The notes under the pieces were generated by a model. The model saw only the letters and a program-made list of their open reading frames with translations. It did not search any database and was not told the origin of the DNA. A program made the position numbers and the translations under genes. Shown here in pieces: positions 32,736 to 41,468 of a stretch of DNA of 64,000 nucleotides. Position 1 is the stretch's first letter, and the number at the start of each line of letters is the position of its first letter. The DNA is from Brevibacillus thermoruber 423 (GTDB lineage: Bacteria; Bacillota; Bacilli; Brevibacillales; Brevibacillaceae): NCBI RefSeq assembly GCF_000454065.1, contig NZ_KE695654.1, positions 62,836 through 126,835 on the forward strand. The letters are read 5' to 3'.

Positions 32736-33656
32736 CTATCCGATCAGCCGTTTTGCTTCCAGATAAAGCACCAGGATGAATTTTTTCGCGTTGATCCGGA
32801 TGGACGACGGAGCCGGTTCGATCCGGGTCTCCAGCTCCATCATCCGTTTGCGCACTTCGGTAAAGTCAAAAAAGGTGGTCGCGTAGCTTTCAAACTTCGG
32901 ATGGGAATAGTCCGTCAACCCGAGCGACGCGAGGTGGGTCAGCGCCTGATAGATCGCCCGGCGCACCCGCTGCTCCGCGGCCTTTACCTCTTTTTGCACG
33001 TCGGCGGCCGCCGCCTGCCGGCCCAATTTCTCCACGGCCACGCTGGCAAAGATGTCTTTCAGGGCGGGAAACCTGTAGTCGCCGGCCTCTTCCTTTTCCA
33101 ACCGGTACAGGTAGTCCAGCATGTCCAGCAAATCCTTGCTGCCGCTCTCCCCGATCATCCCCAATTCCGTCAGCAGGAATTTGCCCGCCGTGCGGATCGT
33201 CTTTTCCCGCAATGGCTGCTCCTTTCGCTCGCCGCCCGCACCTCCGGTCAACACGCTGAGCGATCGCTGGATGCCCTCGATGGAGCGCTGCAGCAGGATG
33301 CGCTCCCGCACCTTTTGCAGGACGCTGATCACCTCCAGTCGGTTGATCGGCTTGGTGATGTAGTATTCGATGCCCTGGGAGTACGCTTCCGCGATCATGT
33401 CCTTGGATTCAACCTGCGAAATCATGACGACGCGGCCGGAAAAGCCGGCCAGGTGCCGAACCGTCTCAATCCCGTCGCGGTTCGGCATCAACAGGTCGAT
33501 CAGCAGGATGTCGACTCCCTTCAGTTCCAGGTAGTTTTTGTCGATCCGCGAACCGTCCTCCGCCTCTCCGGCCACTTCCCCCAGATCGGCGTCCTCGATG
33601 ATGTGAGCCAGCATCGAACGGATGGCCGGATCGTCATCCACAATAAAATAGCGCAT
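32736..33656 (-). CDS. glnL: GlnL-type response regulator (YcbB family)
   Basis: 306 residues. The receiver domain (residues 1-120) has the acidic pair FIVDDDPAIR, phospho-acceptor Asp in DILLIDLLMPNRDG, and the Lys in YYITKPINRLEV. The C-terminal YcbB DNA-binding domain (about 145-306) includes GKFLLTELGMIGESGSKDLL and VRRAIYQALTHLASLGLTDY. In B. subtilis GlnL with its kinase GlnK switches on glutaminase and a glutamine transporter when glutamine is present. The gene starts five bases after the kinase stop, so the two form an operon. It faces away from the TRAP operon. Confidence 0.88.
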   Translation of the reverse strand: MRYFIVDDDPAIRSMLAHIIEDADLGEVAGEAEDGSRIDKNYLELKGVDILLIDLLMPNRDGIETVRHLAGFSGRVVMISQVESKDMIAEAYSQGIEYYITKPINRLEVISVLQKVRERILLQRSIEGIQRSLSVLTGGAGGERKEQPLREKTIRTAGKFLLTELGMIGESGSKDLLDMLDYLYRLEKEEAGDYRFPALKDIFASVAVEKLGRQAAAADVQKEVKAAEQRVRRAIYQALTHLASLGLTDYSHPKFESYATTFFDFTEVRKRMMELETRIEPAPSSIRINAKKFILVLYLEAKRLIG

Positions 33657-33660
33657 GTCA

Positions 33661-34968
33661 TCATCCTTTCTGCACAAGATGGGCGACCGGCAGGCGAATG
33701 ATGAAGACAGCGGCGTACCCGTCCGTGTTTTCGCAGATCTCGACGTGCCCCTGCAGGGTTTCCGCCACTTCCCTGACATACGAAAGCCCGATCCCGGTGG
33801 ACGGTTGGCCCGACACGTCGTACTTGGTGGTAAACCCCGGCTTGAACAGCAGTTCCTTGTCCTTGACGGCGATTCCCGGTCCGTCGTCGCCGACCGCAAA
33901 CCGCAGCCACTCCTGCCTCTCGTCCAAAGCGGCGGAGACGGCAACCGTACCGCGCTCCCGGATCGCTTCCACGGCGTTGGCGACGAGGTTGTTCACCAAC
34001 GACAGGGTCGTGTAGATGTGGCAGGGCAGTTCGGGCGCGTCCACGCGAGCCTCAAAGCGGATGTCCTTGCCCAGCAGGCGGGCGTACTTTTCGTTGGCGC
34101 GGACGATGATGCGGATCAGCTCTCCCAGCGGCAGGTAGTCCTTGGCGTTTTCGTCGGAAATCAGCTTGGACAGACCGGCGTAAATCCGCTGGTTGTCCTT
34201 TTTCACCTCGTGTACCTGCCCGGCGATGCGCAGCGCCTGCCGGGCGAAGGCCTCGCCGTTCTCGTCGCGGGCGCTGTCCTTCATTCGGCGGTACAGATCG
34301 TAACACTCCCGCGTGATCTCCTCCACCTGCCGCAAGGTTTTTTTCAGATGAACCGACTCCTCGTACAGGCTGGCGATCAGCATCAGCATGCGCTCGCTGC
34401 GGATGCGCTGCTGCTCCTCCATCCACTTGGCCTGGCGGAGCTGGATCACGTTGAAAAAGCTGAGCACGAAAAAGCTGCGAATCAGCGCGATCGCCGACAC
34501 CGGCCAGATCACCGAAAGCTGAAGCACCGCCTCCCACGACGACGCGCGAAACAAGAGCTCCACCAGGTTGCCCCCTATCTCCGCCAGTGTCGCCAGCCCG
34601 CCGACCAAAAGCGGCCGGTGATGCCGCTCGTTGACGCGGAACAGCGAGAAGAGACAGGAATACGTCACGTAAAAGAAAAAGGCGGGCAGGTGCATGTGGA
34701 TCGACGCAAGCAAGTCAAAGCGATCGGACCCCAACCAGTCGAGCCCCACCCGGAACAGCACCACCAGGCAGCCGGTCAGCGGTCCGCTCACATACGCCGG
34801 GATCTTGCGCAGCCACAGCAGGAAAAAGAAAAAGGCGGTCGTGCCAAAACTCACGCGAAAATCGTCCTGAAACGGGTGAAATTTCAACTCGCCTGCGATC
34901 GGCACGGCAATCAGCATCAGCATGAGGATGTATACGCTTTCTCTCATCGGTTTCCGCTTTCGTTTCAA
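33661..34968 (-). CDS. glnK: GlnK-type sensor histidine kinase (YcbA family)
   Basis: 435 residues. Six or more N-terminal membrane helices (residues 8-175) are followed by a coiled-coil linker and a kinase core. The probable phospho-acceptor box is IAGQVHEVKKDNQRIYAGLS, and the ATPase motifs are NNLVANAVEAIRERG (N box), VGDDGPGIAV (G1) and STGIGLSYVREVAE (G2). In B. subtilis GlnK senses glutamine. The TTG at 34968 and the ATG at 34947 both have weak ribosome binding sites. Divergent from the TAXI/TRAP operon across a GlnL-type repeat. Confidence 0.87.
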   Translation of the reverse strand: MKRKRKPMRESVYILMLMLIAVPIAGELKFHPFQDDFRVSFGTTAFFFFLLWLRKIPAYVSGPLTGCLVVLFRVGLDWLGSDRFDLLASIHMHLPAFFFYVTYSCLFSLFRVNERHHRPLLVGGLATLAEIGGNLVELLFRASSWEAVLQLSVIWPVSAIALIRSFFVLSFFNVIQLRQAKWMEEQQRIRSERMLMLIASLYEESVHLKKTLRQVEEITRECYDLYRRMKDSARDENGEAFARQALRIAGQVHEVKKDNQRIYAGLSKLISDENAKDYLPLGELIRIIVRANEKYARLLGKDIRFEARVDAPELPCHIYTTLSLVNNLVANAVEAIRERGTVAVSAALDERQEWLRFAVGDDGPGIAVKDKELLFKPGFTTKYDVSGQPSTGIGLSYVREVAETLQGHVEICENTDGYAAVFIIRLPVAHLVQKG

Positions 34969-35014
34969 GAAGGTTTCGACATTATTTTATATTTTACTAT
35001 ATTCTTCTATAGAT

Positions 35015-35030
35015 TTTTGTAGTTTTTTGT
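35015..35030 (+). promoter_or_regulatory. GlnL-type direct repeat TTTTGT-N4-TTTTGT
   Basis: TTTTGT (35015-35020), AGTT, TTTTGT (35025-35030): a 10-base-period direct repeat identical in layout to the site reported for B. subtilis GlnL. It lies between the kinase gene and the TAXI protein gene, 119 bases before the latter. Confidence 0.65.
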
Positions 35031-35148
35031 AGGTATGCGCTTACACTGACCAGGAGTATAGTCCCTTATTTTCCGTAGAAATATTGTATTATTGCGAAAA
35101 AAGGGTACTATAGGATATGTATGATTATTTACATAAGGGGGAATTTTC

Positions 35149-36150
35149 ATGAAAAAGCGCAGTCTGCTTCTCTCTCTGACGCTGCTTGTAACAATGTCGC
35201 TCATGACGGCATGCGGCAGCGGCGGAAACAATGCGCAAGGGGGCCAGGGCGGCAATGCCGGCGGCGGCAGCAGCGATCCGAGCCAACTGATCATCGCGAC
35301 CGGCGGCACCGGCGGCACCTACTATCCGCTTGGCGGGGGCATGGCTGATCTCATCGGAAAAAACGCCGGCGTAACGGCGACAGCCCAAGCCACCGGCGCT
35401 TCGGCAGAAAACATCCGCCTCATCCGCGACAAGAAAGCCGACATTGCTTTTGTCCAAAACGACATTGCCGAGTACGCAAGCAAAGGCACCAACATGTTCG
35501 CACAAGACGGCAAAATCGATTCGTTCCAGGCGATGGGCGCCCTCTACAACGAGACCATTCAGATCGTCGTCTCCAAAGACAGCAACATCAACAGCGTCGC
35601 CGACCTGAAAGGCAAGCGCGTCTCCGTCGGCTCTCCGGGCAGCGGAACGGAAATGAACGCCCAGCAAATCCTGGAGGCGTACGGCCTGACCTTTGACGAT
35701 CTGAAGCTGCAGCGCCTCTCCTTTGCCGACTCCGCGAAAGCCATTCAGGACGGCCAATTGGACGCCGCGTTCCAGACGGCCGGCACGCCGACCGCGGCCA
35801 TCACCGAGCTGGCTGCCACCACAGGCGTGAGAATCATTCCGGTTGACGCGGACAAGATTGACGCGCTGATCCAGAAGTATCCGTTCTACGTGAAAACGAC
35901 GATCCCGGCCAACACCTACCAGACCGTACCGGAAGAAATCACCACCGTCTCCGTCAAGTCGATGCTCGTCGTCCGCTCCGACCTGAGCGAAGACCTGGTG
36001 TACAAGGTAACCAAGGCAATCTTTGAAAACACCGACAAACTGGGTCATGCCAAGGCAAAGGAAATCAAGATCGAAGACGCGCTGAAAGGCGTCAGCCTGC
36101 CGGTACACCCGGGCGCGAAAAAGTTCTTTGACGAAAAAGGCGTAAAGTAA
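35149..36150 (+). CDS. TAXI-family TRAP transporter substrate-binding lipoprotein
   Basis: 333 residues. A lipoprotein signal ends at MTAC and is followed by a Gly/Asn/Ser-rich spacer. The TAXI domain begins LIIATGGTGGTYYPLGGGMA and includes ASAENIRLIRDKKADIAFVQ, LKGKRVSVGSPGSGTEMNAQ and LDAAFQTAGTPTAAITELA. It captures a substrate outside the membrane for the fused permease two genes downstream. The best-studied TAXI protein (Thermus) binds glutamate or glutamine, matching the adjacent GlnK/GlnL pair. First gene of a three-gene operon. Confidence 0.93.
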   Translation: MKKRSLLLSLTLLVTMSLMTACGSGGNNAQGGQGGNAGGGSSDPSQLIIATGGTGGTYYPLGGGMADLIGKNAGVTATAQATGASAENIRLIRDKKADIAFVQNDIAEYASKGTNMFAQDGKIDSFQAMGALYNETIQIVVSKDSNINSVADLKGKRVSVGSPGSGTEMNAQQILEAYGLTFDDLKLQRLSFADSAKAIQDGQLDAAFQTAGTPTAAITELAATTGVRIIPVDADKIDALIQKYPFYVKTTIPANTYQTVPEEITTVSVKSMLVVRSDLSEDLVYKVTKAIFENTDKLGHAKAKEIKIEDALKGVSLPVHPGAKKFFDEKGVK

Positions 36151-36156
36151 GACCCC

Positions 36157-36687
36157 ATGTTTCTGCGCAAACAGGTAGGAACCGGGAAAGGGCGGACGTC
36201 GTTCCGCCTTTTCTCCTTCCTTCTTTTGACCGCTGTCATTCTGGTGGCTCTCATCCCCATGTTCCCCGCTCTGGTCGTTCGCGACACGGAGACAAACCGG
36301 CCGGTTTGGAGCGGCCGAATCGCTGAAAACGGCACATTTGCCATACGCTGGACTCATTCCATCAACCGCACGCCCGTCGTGGAGACGTACCGCGTCCGAA
36401 ACGGGCAGATCATTCTATCCGAACTGACCTTTCAGGATTACGGGATCGGCATGGAAAGCCAACTGGCTCCCGGTGAACACCTGATCAGCCGTGACGGTCT
36501 GTTTCGCATCGTCAACATGAACCGCGCCTTCCCCGCCCTCCATCTGTTCATCGGGCAGGTGAGGGCTCATCATACACTGCTGTTCGCCGGACAGGAAATA
36601 CCGCTCGCCGACGTGGACAAACCGGGCGCGGCGGTAACCATCCGGGTGGAGAAGCGTTCCATTTTGCAAGCGATTGGAGGGTACTAG
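36157..36687 (+). CDS. DUF1850 protein of a TRAP operon
   Basis: 176 residues with one N-terminal membrane helix (FSFLLLTAVILVALIPMFPA) and an extracytoplasmic domain. The latter carries the family motif FAIRWTHSINRTPVVETYRV and FQDYGIGMESQLAPGEHL. DUF1850 genes are typically found between TAXI binding proteins and fused TRAP permeases; their role is unknown. Six bases after the TAXI stop, and directly abutting the permease start. Confidence 0.85.
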   Translation: MFLRKQVGTGKGRTSFRLFSFLLLTAVILVALIPMFPALVVRDTETNRPVWSGRIAENGTFAIRWTHSINRTPVVETYRVRNGQIILSELTFQDYGIGMESQLAPGEHLISRDGLFRIVNMNRAFPALHLFIGQVRAHHTLLFAGQEIPLADVDKPGAAVTIRVEKRSILQAIGGY

Positions 36688-38634
36688 ATGAGCACGCAAC
36701 ACATGAGTCAACAAGAAATGGAACAGTTGATTGCGCAGTACGACAAGGAATCCGCCGTACGCCAACTGTCCGGCCCGATGAAGTGGATCACCTTCGTCCT
36801 GCTGGTTCTGTTTTCCGTCTACCAACTGTCCAGTTCGCTCTTTTTTACACTGCCGCCGCAGATTCACCGCCCCATCCACCTGGCGTTTGGCCTGGGGCTG
36901 GTCTTTCTGCTCTACGCCGGCCGCTCCAAGGGAAACAACAGCGGCAAAGTAGGGATCGTCAACATCATCCTGTCCATCGTCGCCGTCCTGGTATCGCTCT
37001 ACTGGGTCATCGATTACGACGGGCTGGTGATGCGTACGGGGAACTACACCACGCTCGACCTGGTGATCGGGGGCATTGCGATTCTCCTGGTGCTGGAGGC
37101 GTCCCGCCGCGTCGTGGGCCTGCCGATCTCCATCATCGCCTCCCTCTTTTTGCTGTACACCTACTTCGGCCCGTACATGCCCGGCTTTTTGGAACACCGC
37201 GGCAACGACGTCGACCGAATCATCGGCCATTCCTACTACACGCTGGAGGGGATTCTCGGCACGCCGCTCGGGGTGTCGTCTACGTTTATCTTCCTGTTTA
37301 TCCTGTTTGGCGCCTTCCTGGAAAAGACCGGCGTCGGCGAATACTTTAACGATTTGTCGCTCGTGATTGCCGGACGCCGCATCGGCGGACCGGCAAAGGT
37401 GGCCGTCTTCTCCAGCGCCCTGCAGGGAACGATCAGCGGAAGCTCCGTCGCCAACGTGGTGACGTCCGGTGCCTTCACCATTCCGATGATGAAACGCCTG
37501 GGTTACCGTTCCGAGTTTGCCGCCGCCGTCGAAGCATCGTCTTCCACCGGCGGACAGATCATGCCGCCGGTCATGGGCGCCGCCGCCTTCCTGATGGCGG
37601 AGTTCATCAACGTTCCGTACCTGGAGATTGCCAAATCGGCTGCGCTGCCGGCTATCCTGTTCTTCACCGGGATCTGGATCATGACGCACTTCGAAGCCAA
37701 GCGCCTCGGGCTGCGCGGCCTGTCCCCGGAAGAGCTGCCGGACAAAAAGGAAGTGCTGAAGAAGCTGTATCTGCTGCTGCCGATTCTGGTGATCATCGTC
37801 GTGCTGATGATGGGCGTCTCGGCAGAGCGCTCCGCGATCATCGGAATTGCGTCGACGGTCGTCGTCGGCGCGTTCCGCAAAGAGACGCGCATGTCGCTCG
37901 CGGACATCCTGGAAGCGTTCGCCTCCGGTGCCCGCACCGCTCTGGGCGTGGTGGCGGCAACGGCCTGCGCCGGCATTATCGTCGGGACGGTCACGCTGAC
38001 CGGCATCGGGCTGAAACTGGCCAACGGCTTGATTGACCTGGCGGGCGGCATTCTGTTTCTCACCCTGTTCTTCACCATGATCGCGTCGCTGATCCTGGGG
38101 ATGGGGACGCCGACCACGGCCAACTACATCATCACGTCGACGATCGCGGCTCCCGCCCTCATCCAGATGGGCGTGCCGGACATCGCCGCGCACATGTTCA
38201 CCTTCTACTTCGGAATCGTCGCCGACATTACACCGCCGGTTGCGCTGGCGGCGTTCGCCGCGGCGGGTATCGCCAAATCAAAACCGATCCAGACCGGCGT
38301 GGAGTCGACAAGGCTGTCCATCGCGGCCTTTATGGCACCGTACATCTTCGTGCTGTCGCCGCAGCTGCTGTTGATCGACACCACGTTTTGGGAATCGGTG
38401 TGGGTGATGATCACCTCCACAATCGGCATGATCGGTGTAGGCGCCGGGCTGATCGGCTTCTGGATGTCGAAGCTGAATCCGCTGGAGCGTCTCCTGGCGA
38501 TCGCGGGCGGCGTCCTGGCCGTGATTCCCGGGCTGGCCACCGACTTGTCGGGCTTTGCCCTGCTGGCGCTCGTGTTTGGTCTCTCCTATTACAAGGGGCG
38601 CAAGGAAAAGCAGCAGATTCAGGTTGCTTCGTAG
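36688..38634 (+). CDS. Fused TRAP transporter permease (small plus large subunits)
   Basis: 648 residues with many membrane helices. The first 160 residues correspond to the DctQ-like small subunit (WITFVLLVLFSVYQLSSSLF). The rest is the DctM-like subunit, with GTISGSSVANVVTSGAFTIP, EASSSTGGQIMPPVMGAAAF, TLTGIGLKLANGLIDLAGG and GMGTPTTANYIITSTIAAPA. It imports the substrate delivered by the TAXI lipoprotein using an ion gradient. Its ATG immediately follows the DUF1850 stop, with GGAGGG as ribosome binding site. A terminator follows. Confidence 0.93.
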   Translation: MSTQHMSQQEMEQLIAQYDKESAVRQLSGPMKWITFVLLVLFSVYQLSSSLFFTLPPQIHRPIHLAFGLGLVFLLYAGRSKGNNSGKVGIVNIILSIVAVLVSLYWVIDYDGLVMRTGNYTTLDLVIGGIAILLVLEASRRVVGLPISIIASLFLLYTYFGPYMPGFLEHRGNDVDRIIGHSYYTLEGILGTPLGVSSTFIFLFILFGAFLEKTGVGEYFNDLSLVIAGRRIGGPAKVAVFSSALQGTISGSSVANVVTSGAFTIPMMKRLGYRSEFAAAVEASSSTGGQIMPPVMGAAAFLMAEFINVPYLEIAKSAALPAILFFTGIWIMTHFEAKRLGLRGLSPEELPDKKEVLKKLYLLLPILVIIVVLMMGVSAERSAIIGIASTVVVGAFRKETRMSLADILEAFASGARTALGVVAATACAGIIVGTVTLTGIGLKLANGLIDLAGGILFLTLFFTMIASLILGMGTPTTANYIITSTIAAPALIQMGVPDIAAHMFTFYFGIVADITPPVALAAFAAAGIAKSKPIQTGVESTRLSIAAFMAPYIFVLSPQLLLIDTTFWESVWVMITSTIGMIGVGAGLIGFWMSKLNPLERLLAIAGGVLAVIPGLATDLSGFALLALVFGLSYYKGRKEKQQIQVAS

Positions 38635-38665
38635 CATGTGCCATACGGTTTCCTGAAGCCATTTC

Positions 38666-38703
38666 AGGCTGTCGATGCCATCTCGACAGCCTTTTTCTAT
38701 TTT
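38666..38703 (+). terminator. Terminator of the TRAP operon
   Basis: AGGCTGTCGA and TCGACAGCCT pair perfectly around a 7-base loop and are followed by TTTTCTATTTTTTTT, 31 bases after the permease stop. Confidence 0.8.
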
Positions 38704-38889
38704 TTTTCGCGAAGCAGTCAAAAAATAGCTCTCCTCTTATCCCAGACGGGCCAAGTCGGAAAGCTACATTTTTTTCATCACGCTGCATCAGTATTGTCCA
38801 ATGGGTTGAATAAGGGTCTTGGATTTCCCTTCATGTTTCACGGAGTGGTTTGGCCAAATCGGAAGCTGAAAACGGTTAAACACAGCTTG

Positions 38890-39234
38890 TTACTCTAACA
38901 TTTGCTCAAGAATTTTTTCACCTTTTTTATAAACGGATCCGTCGAGTGTAAATCGGTACAGAACCATCTTTTTGCTCTTGGTGTCATATATCCATAAAAA
39001 CCTGCTGCCATCTTCCAAAGTGGAATGCAAGATGACAGCATCACCACTGGACAACGCCCCATCCTGAGCGAAGGGCGGCTCTGATAATTGCGGTTTTGTC
39101 TGAAGATGACCGATGATTTGTGTTGAAGTCCATTTTGTCACCTCTGCAAACGAAAGGATTCCGTAAACAACCGTCACTGTTAGTACAGAAAGTAAAATGC
39201 CTACCCATATTTGAAACCAGTTGCTTTTTATCAT
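38890..39234 (-). CDS. Unknown single-pass membrane protein, 114 residues
   Basis: A strong AAAGGAGGATG precedes the ATG. One N-terminal membrane helix (FQIWVGILLSVLTVTVVYGI) is followed by an external domain of strands (GDAVILHSTLEDGSRFLWIY, KKMVLYRFTLDGSVYKKGEK). The gene is AT-richer than its neighbours and may be an acquired gene. It pairs with the next leftward unknown gene (39330-39824), 95 bases upstream. Not recognised. Confidence 0.65.
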   Translation of the reverse strand: MIKSNWFQIWVGILLSVLTVTVVYGILSFAEVTKWTSTQIIGHLQTKPQLSEPPFAQDGALSSGDAVILHSTLEDGSRFLWIYDTKSKKMVLYRFTLDGSVYKKGEKILEQMLE

Positions 39235-39329
39235 CTCACATCCTCCTTTATTTGATGGGGAAAGCTAAAACAGCACCATAAACGGTGCTGTATCCCCCCT
39301 ATCTTCTAAACCTTCATTTCCCTTTTTGC

Positions 39330-39824
39330 CTACTTCTCTTCCGGTTGGCCGTCAACAAACCATTCCTTACCGTTGTCGCCCGTCTTGGACTTCAATTCTA
39401 TTTTCACTGATGTTTTGTCGTCCCCACGTTGGAAAAGGATCGTTGTTTGGGTTACATCCTTATCGACTAACAAAAGAGGCTCATAGTCGCCAATCTTATG
39501 GTGAGACATTGCTTGATGCAATGCTTCCGTGTAGCTGACCTGTTCGCGCGTATCAAGTTTGTCCCAAATATGATGGTTGTCCGCATAATCTACCTGATCC
39601 AAGCCGTTTGTATCGATGTTGAATGCTGCAATGGCGGCATTCCAGGTTCTTTCCAGCAACTTGTTTGTCTTCTCAGATCGATGATTCTTTATCTGGTCTT
39701 CCGGTTTGATTGTTTTGCTTTCCTTCTTTTGCGCATCCACATAGTAGGGTGCACTTCCCATTCCGACACCTGTGAGTATCGCCACGGTAAGCAGTGAAGG
39801 AAAAACTGCCATGCGCTTTCTCAA
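39330..39824 (-). CDS. Unknown exported protein, 164 residues
   Basis: The TTG at 39824 has GAGGAGG eight bases upstream; an ATG lies four codons later. A signal-like N-terminus (MAVFPSLLTVAILTGVGMGS) is followed by a Lys/Glu-rich segment, then a globular domain with LLERTWNAAIAAFNIDTNGL, the DNHHIWDKLDTREQVSYTEA segment and strands near the C-terminus (TTILFQRGDDKTSVKIELKS). Not recognised. AT-rich like its neighbour at 38890. Confidence 0.65.
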   Translation of the reverse strand: MRKRMAVFPSLLTVAILTGVGMGSAPYYVDAQKKESKTIKPEDQIKNHRSEKTNKLLERTWNAAIAAFNIDTNGLDQVDYADNHHIWDKLDTREQVSYTEALHQAMSHHKIGDYEPLLLVDKDVTQTTILFQRGDDKTSVKIELKSKTGDNGKEWFVDGQPEEK

Positions 39825-40312
39825 CGAAAAAACCTCCTCTTTTCTACCGCCCACCCACATTTCTGTATAGGCTCTCGCATACGTTGGCCCCTATGAACCA
39901 ATGGTACCTGCATCACCTCTCCATGGTTGATCATCACGGCCGTATGAGATACTTACTCCTGTTCCTGGGACACGGTTGCCGTCTGTACACATCCTCCAAT
40001 GGAACTTGATGTACCAATTTCTGAAGCAACGATTCGATATGTATTTCTTTGGTGCAGGGGGATTCTGAAAAACGTGTTCGCAAAATGTTTCCGGGACAGG
40101 GAACAAAAGCGGAATGTACAGCTTGGGGAATGAGAGACATTCATTTAGGTTCCAGGTGCATCCTTTAGTGCGATACTATTTACAATTTTTGACGGACACA
40201 AGACCACTTTCGTTTCATCATAAGTGTGTGATGCCTGTCTTTCTCCATCTACAGGCGCGTTTCGCGGGATCATCCTGTTTGCAGAACCACCACAATTTAC
40301 ACCCGACATGGA
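39825..40312. other. AT-rich intergenic stretch, about 490 bases
   Basis: No supported gene. On the minus strand 39845-40010 has a broken protein-like frame (VSHTAVMINHGEVMQVPLVH, interrupted by stops upstream), which may be debris of a lost accessory gene. No ribosome binding site, promoter pair or RNA was recognised. Confidence 0.35.
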
Positions 40313-40345
40313 AAACGGGTCCCCTCTTCAGGGACCCGTCTTTTT
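40312..40345. terminator. Terminator of cvfB
   Basis: ACGGGTCCC and GGGACCCGT form a 9-bp perfect stem around CTCTTCA, with A-run and T-run on the two sides, so it works in both directions. It abuts the cvfB stop. Confidence 0.75.
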
Positions 40346-41243
40346 ACTTGCGAATCAACCTCGTCCAGCCCTCGTCCTGCTCCACCTTCTGCTCCTTCAT
40401 CAGCTTGCCCAGCGCCCGCTTGAAGGCTGACTTGCTCATCGCGAACTTCTCCCGGATGATGTCGGCCGGCGTGTCGTCTGTGTACGGCATCGCGCCGCCC
40501 CGGTCGATCAGGTAGTGGAGCAGCTTGTCCGCGTCTTCTGCGTACCGGACTTCCTTGCGCGCCTGCATGGAGCCGTTCAGCCGGCCGTCCGCGCGCACGT
40601 AGATCACGCGGCAGCGGACCGACTGCCCCAGGCGGAGCGGTTCCGTCATCTCGTCGCGGTGGACGAACAGCACGTGCTCGTGGTCCGTAAACAGGAACGC
40701 TCCCTCCTGGATCACTTTGTAGACCGTACCTTCCACCCACTTGTTGTGCATGTCGCTGTCGGCCGGGACGGCAATCCGGCTGATTTCCTCCTCCGACGCC
40801 GGCTTGGCCAGCAGGCGTCCCTGCTTGTCCCGCTTCAGCGTCACCAGCAGGCGGTCACCCGTGCGGGGCCATTCCTGCCGCATCTTGGGGAGATCATCCA
40901 CGAACAGCAGCAGGTGCTTCTTGATGCCGTTGTCCAAAAAGATGCCCAGGCGCGGGGACACATCCACCACTTCCAGCCAGCCGTACTCGCCCCACGAGAC
41001 GTAGGGCATCTGCATGGTAGCCGCCAAACGATTCTCGTGGTCGTGGTAGAGAAAGACGTCCGCCTCTTCGCCGATCCGGAGCGGGCCTTCCGCTTCGCTC
41101 CGGTGGAGAAACACCTCGTCCTCCCCCTCGTGAAGAAAATAGCCGATTTCCGTCTGCCGCGCCACCGTCATCGTCACGGTCATGCCCGCCTGGAGGTTGG
41201 CCGGGGCGGCTTGCGCCCGGTTTTTGTTGTGCCTCTTGTTCAT
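40344..41243 (-). CDS. cvfB: CvfB/YitL-family S1 RNA-binding protein
   Basis: 299 residues: a chain of S1-like beta domains ending in a winged-helix domain. Landmarks are VTMTVARQTEIGYFLHEGED, the FLHRSEAEGPLRIGEEADVF strand pair, GIFLDNGIKKHLLLFVDDLP, EGAFLFTDHEHVLFVHRDEM, and the winged helix REKFAMSKSAFKRALGKLMK. CvfB affects virulence gene expression in Staphylococcus, probably by binding RNA. The ATG 41243 is chosen by GAGAGGAAA upstream. Confidence 0.88.
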   Translation of the reverse strand: MNKRHNKNRAQAAPANLQAGMTVTMTVARQTEIGYFLHEGEDEVFLHRSEAEGPLRIGEEADVFLYHDHENRLAATMQMPYVSWGEYGWLEVVDVSPRLGIFLDNGIKKHLLLFVDDLPKMRQEWPRTGDRLLVTLKRDKQGRLLAKPASEEEISRIAVPADSDMHNKWVEGTVYKVIQEGAFLFTDHEHVLFVHRDEMTEPLRLGQSVRCRVIYVRADGRLNGSMQARKEVRYAEDADKLLHYLIDRGGAMPYTDDTPADIIREKFAMSKSAFKRALGKLMKEQKVEQDEGWTRLIRK

Positions 41244-41468
41244 TCCGTCATTTCCTCTCTCTCCTGTTTGCATCCTAACTATACCCAACCGGCGGCGATC
41301 CATTCCACAACTTTTTGCCCATCCCTTAGAAAATTCGGCCAAACAGGCAAGTCCGGCCGGCGATCACATATGTATGGATTGTACCGGTTCCGCCGTGTAA
41401 CCAACCGGTCATGACCGTCGTATTTACCGGCAGCCACTACCAGTCTGAATGGATGGGAGCGACTCGTG

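Noticed and set aside
36415-38193. Long minus-strand open frame (592 codons) opposite the TRAP permease
   Set aside because: It is a shadow of the permease gene: composition is dominated by Arg, Asp, Gln and His with no membrane or domain pattern and no ribosome binding site.
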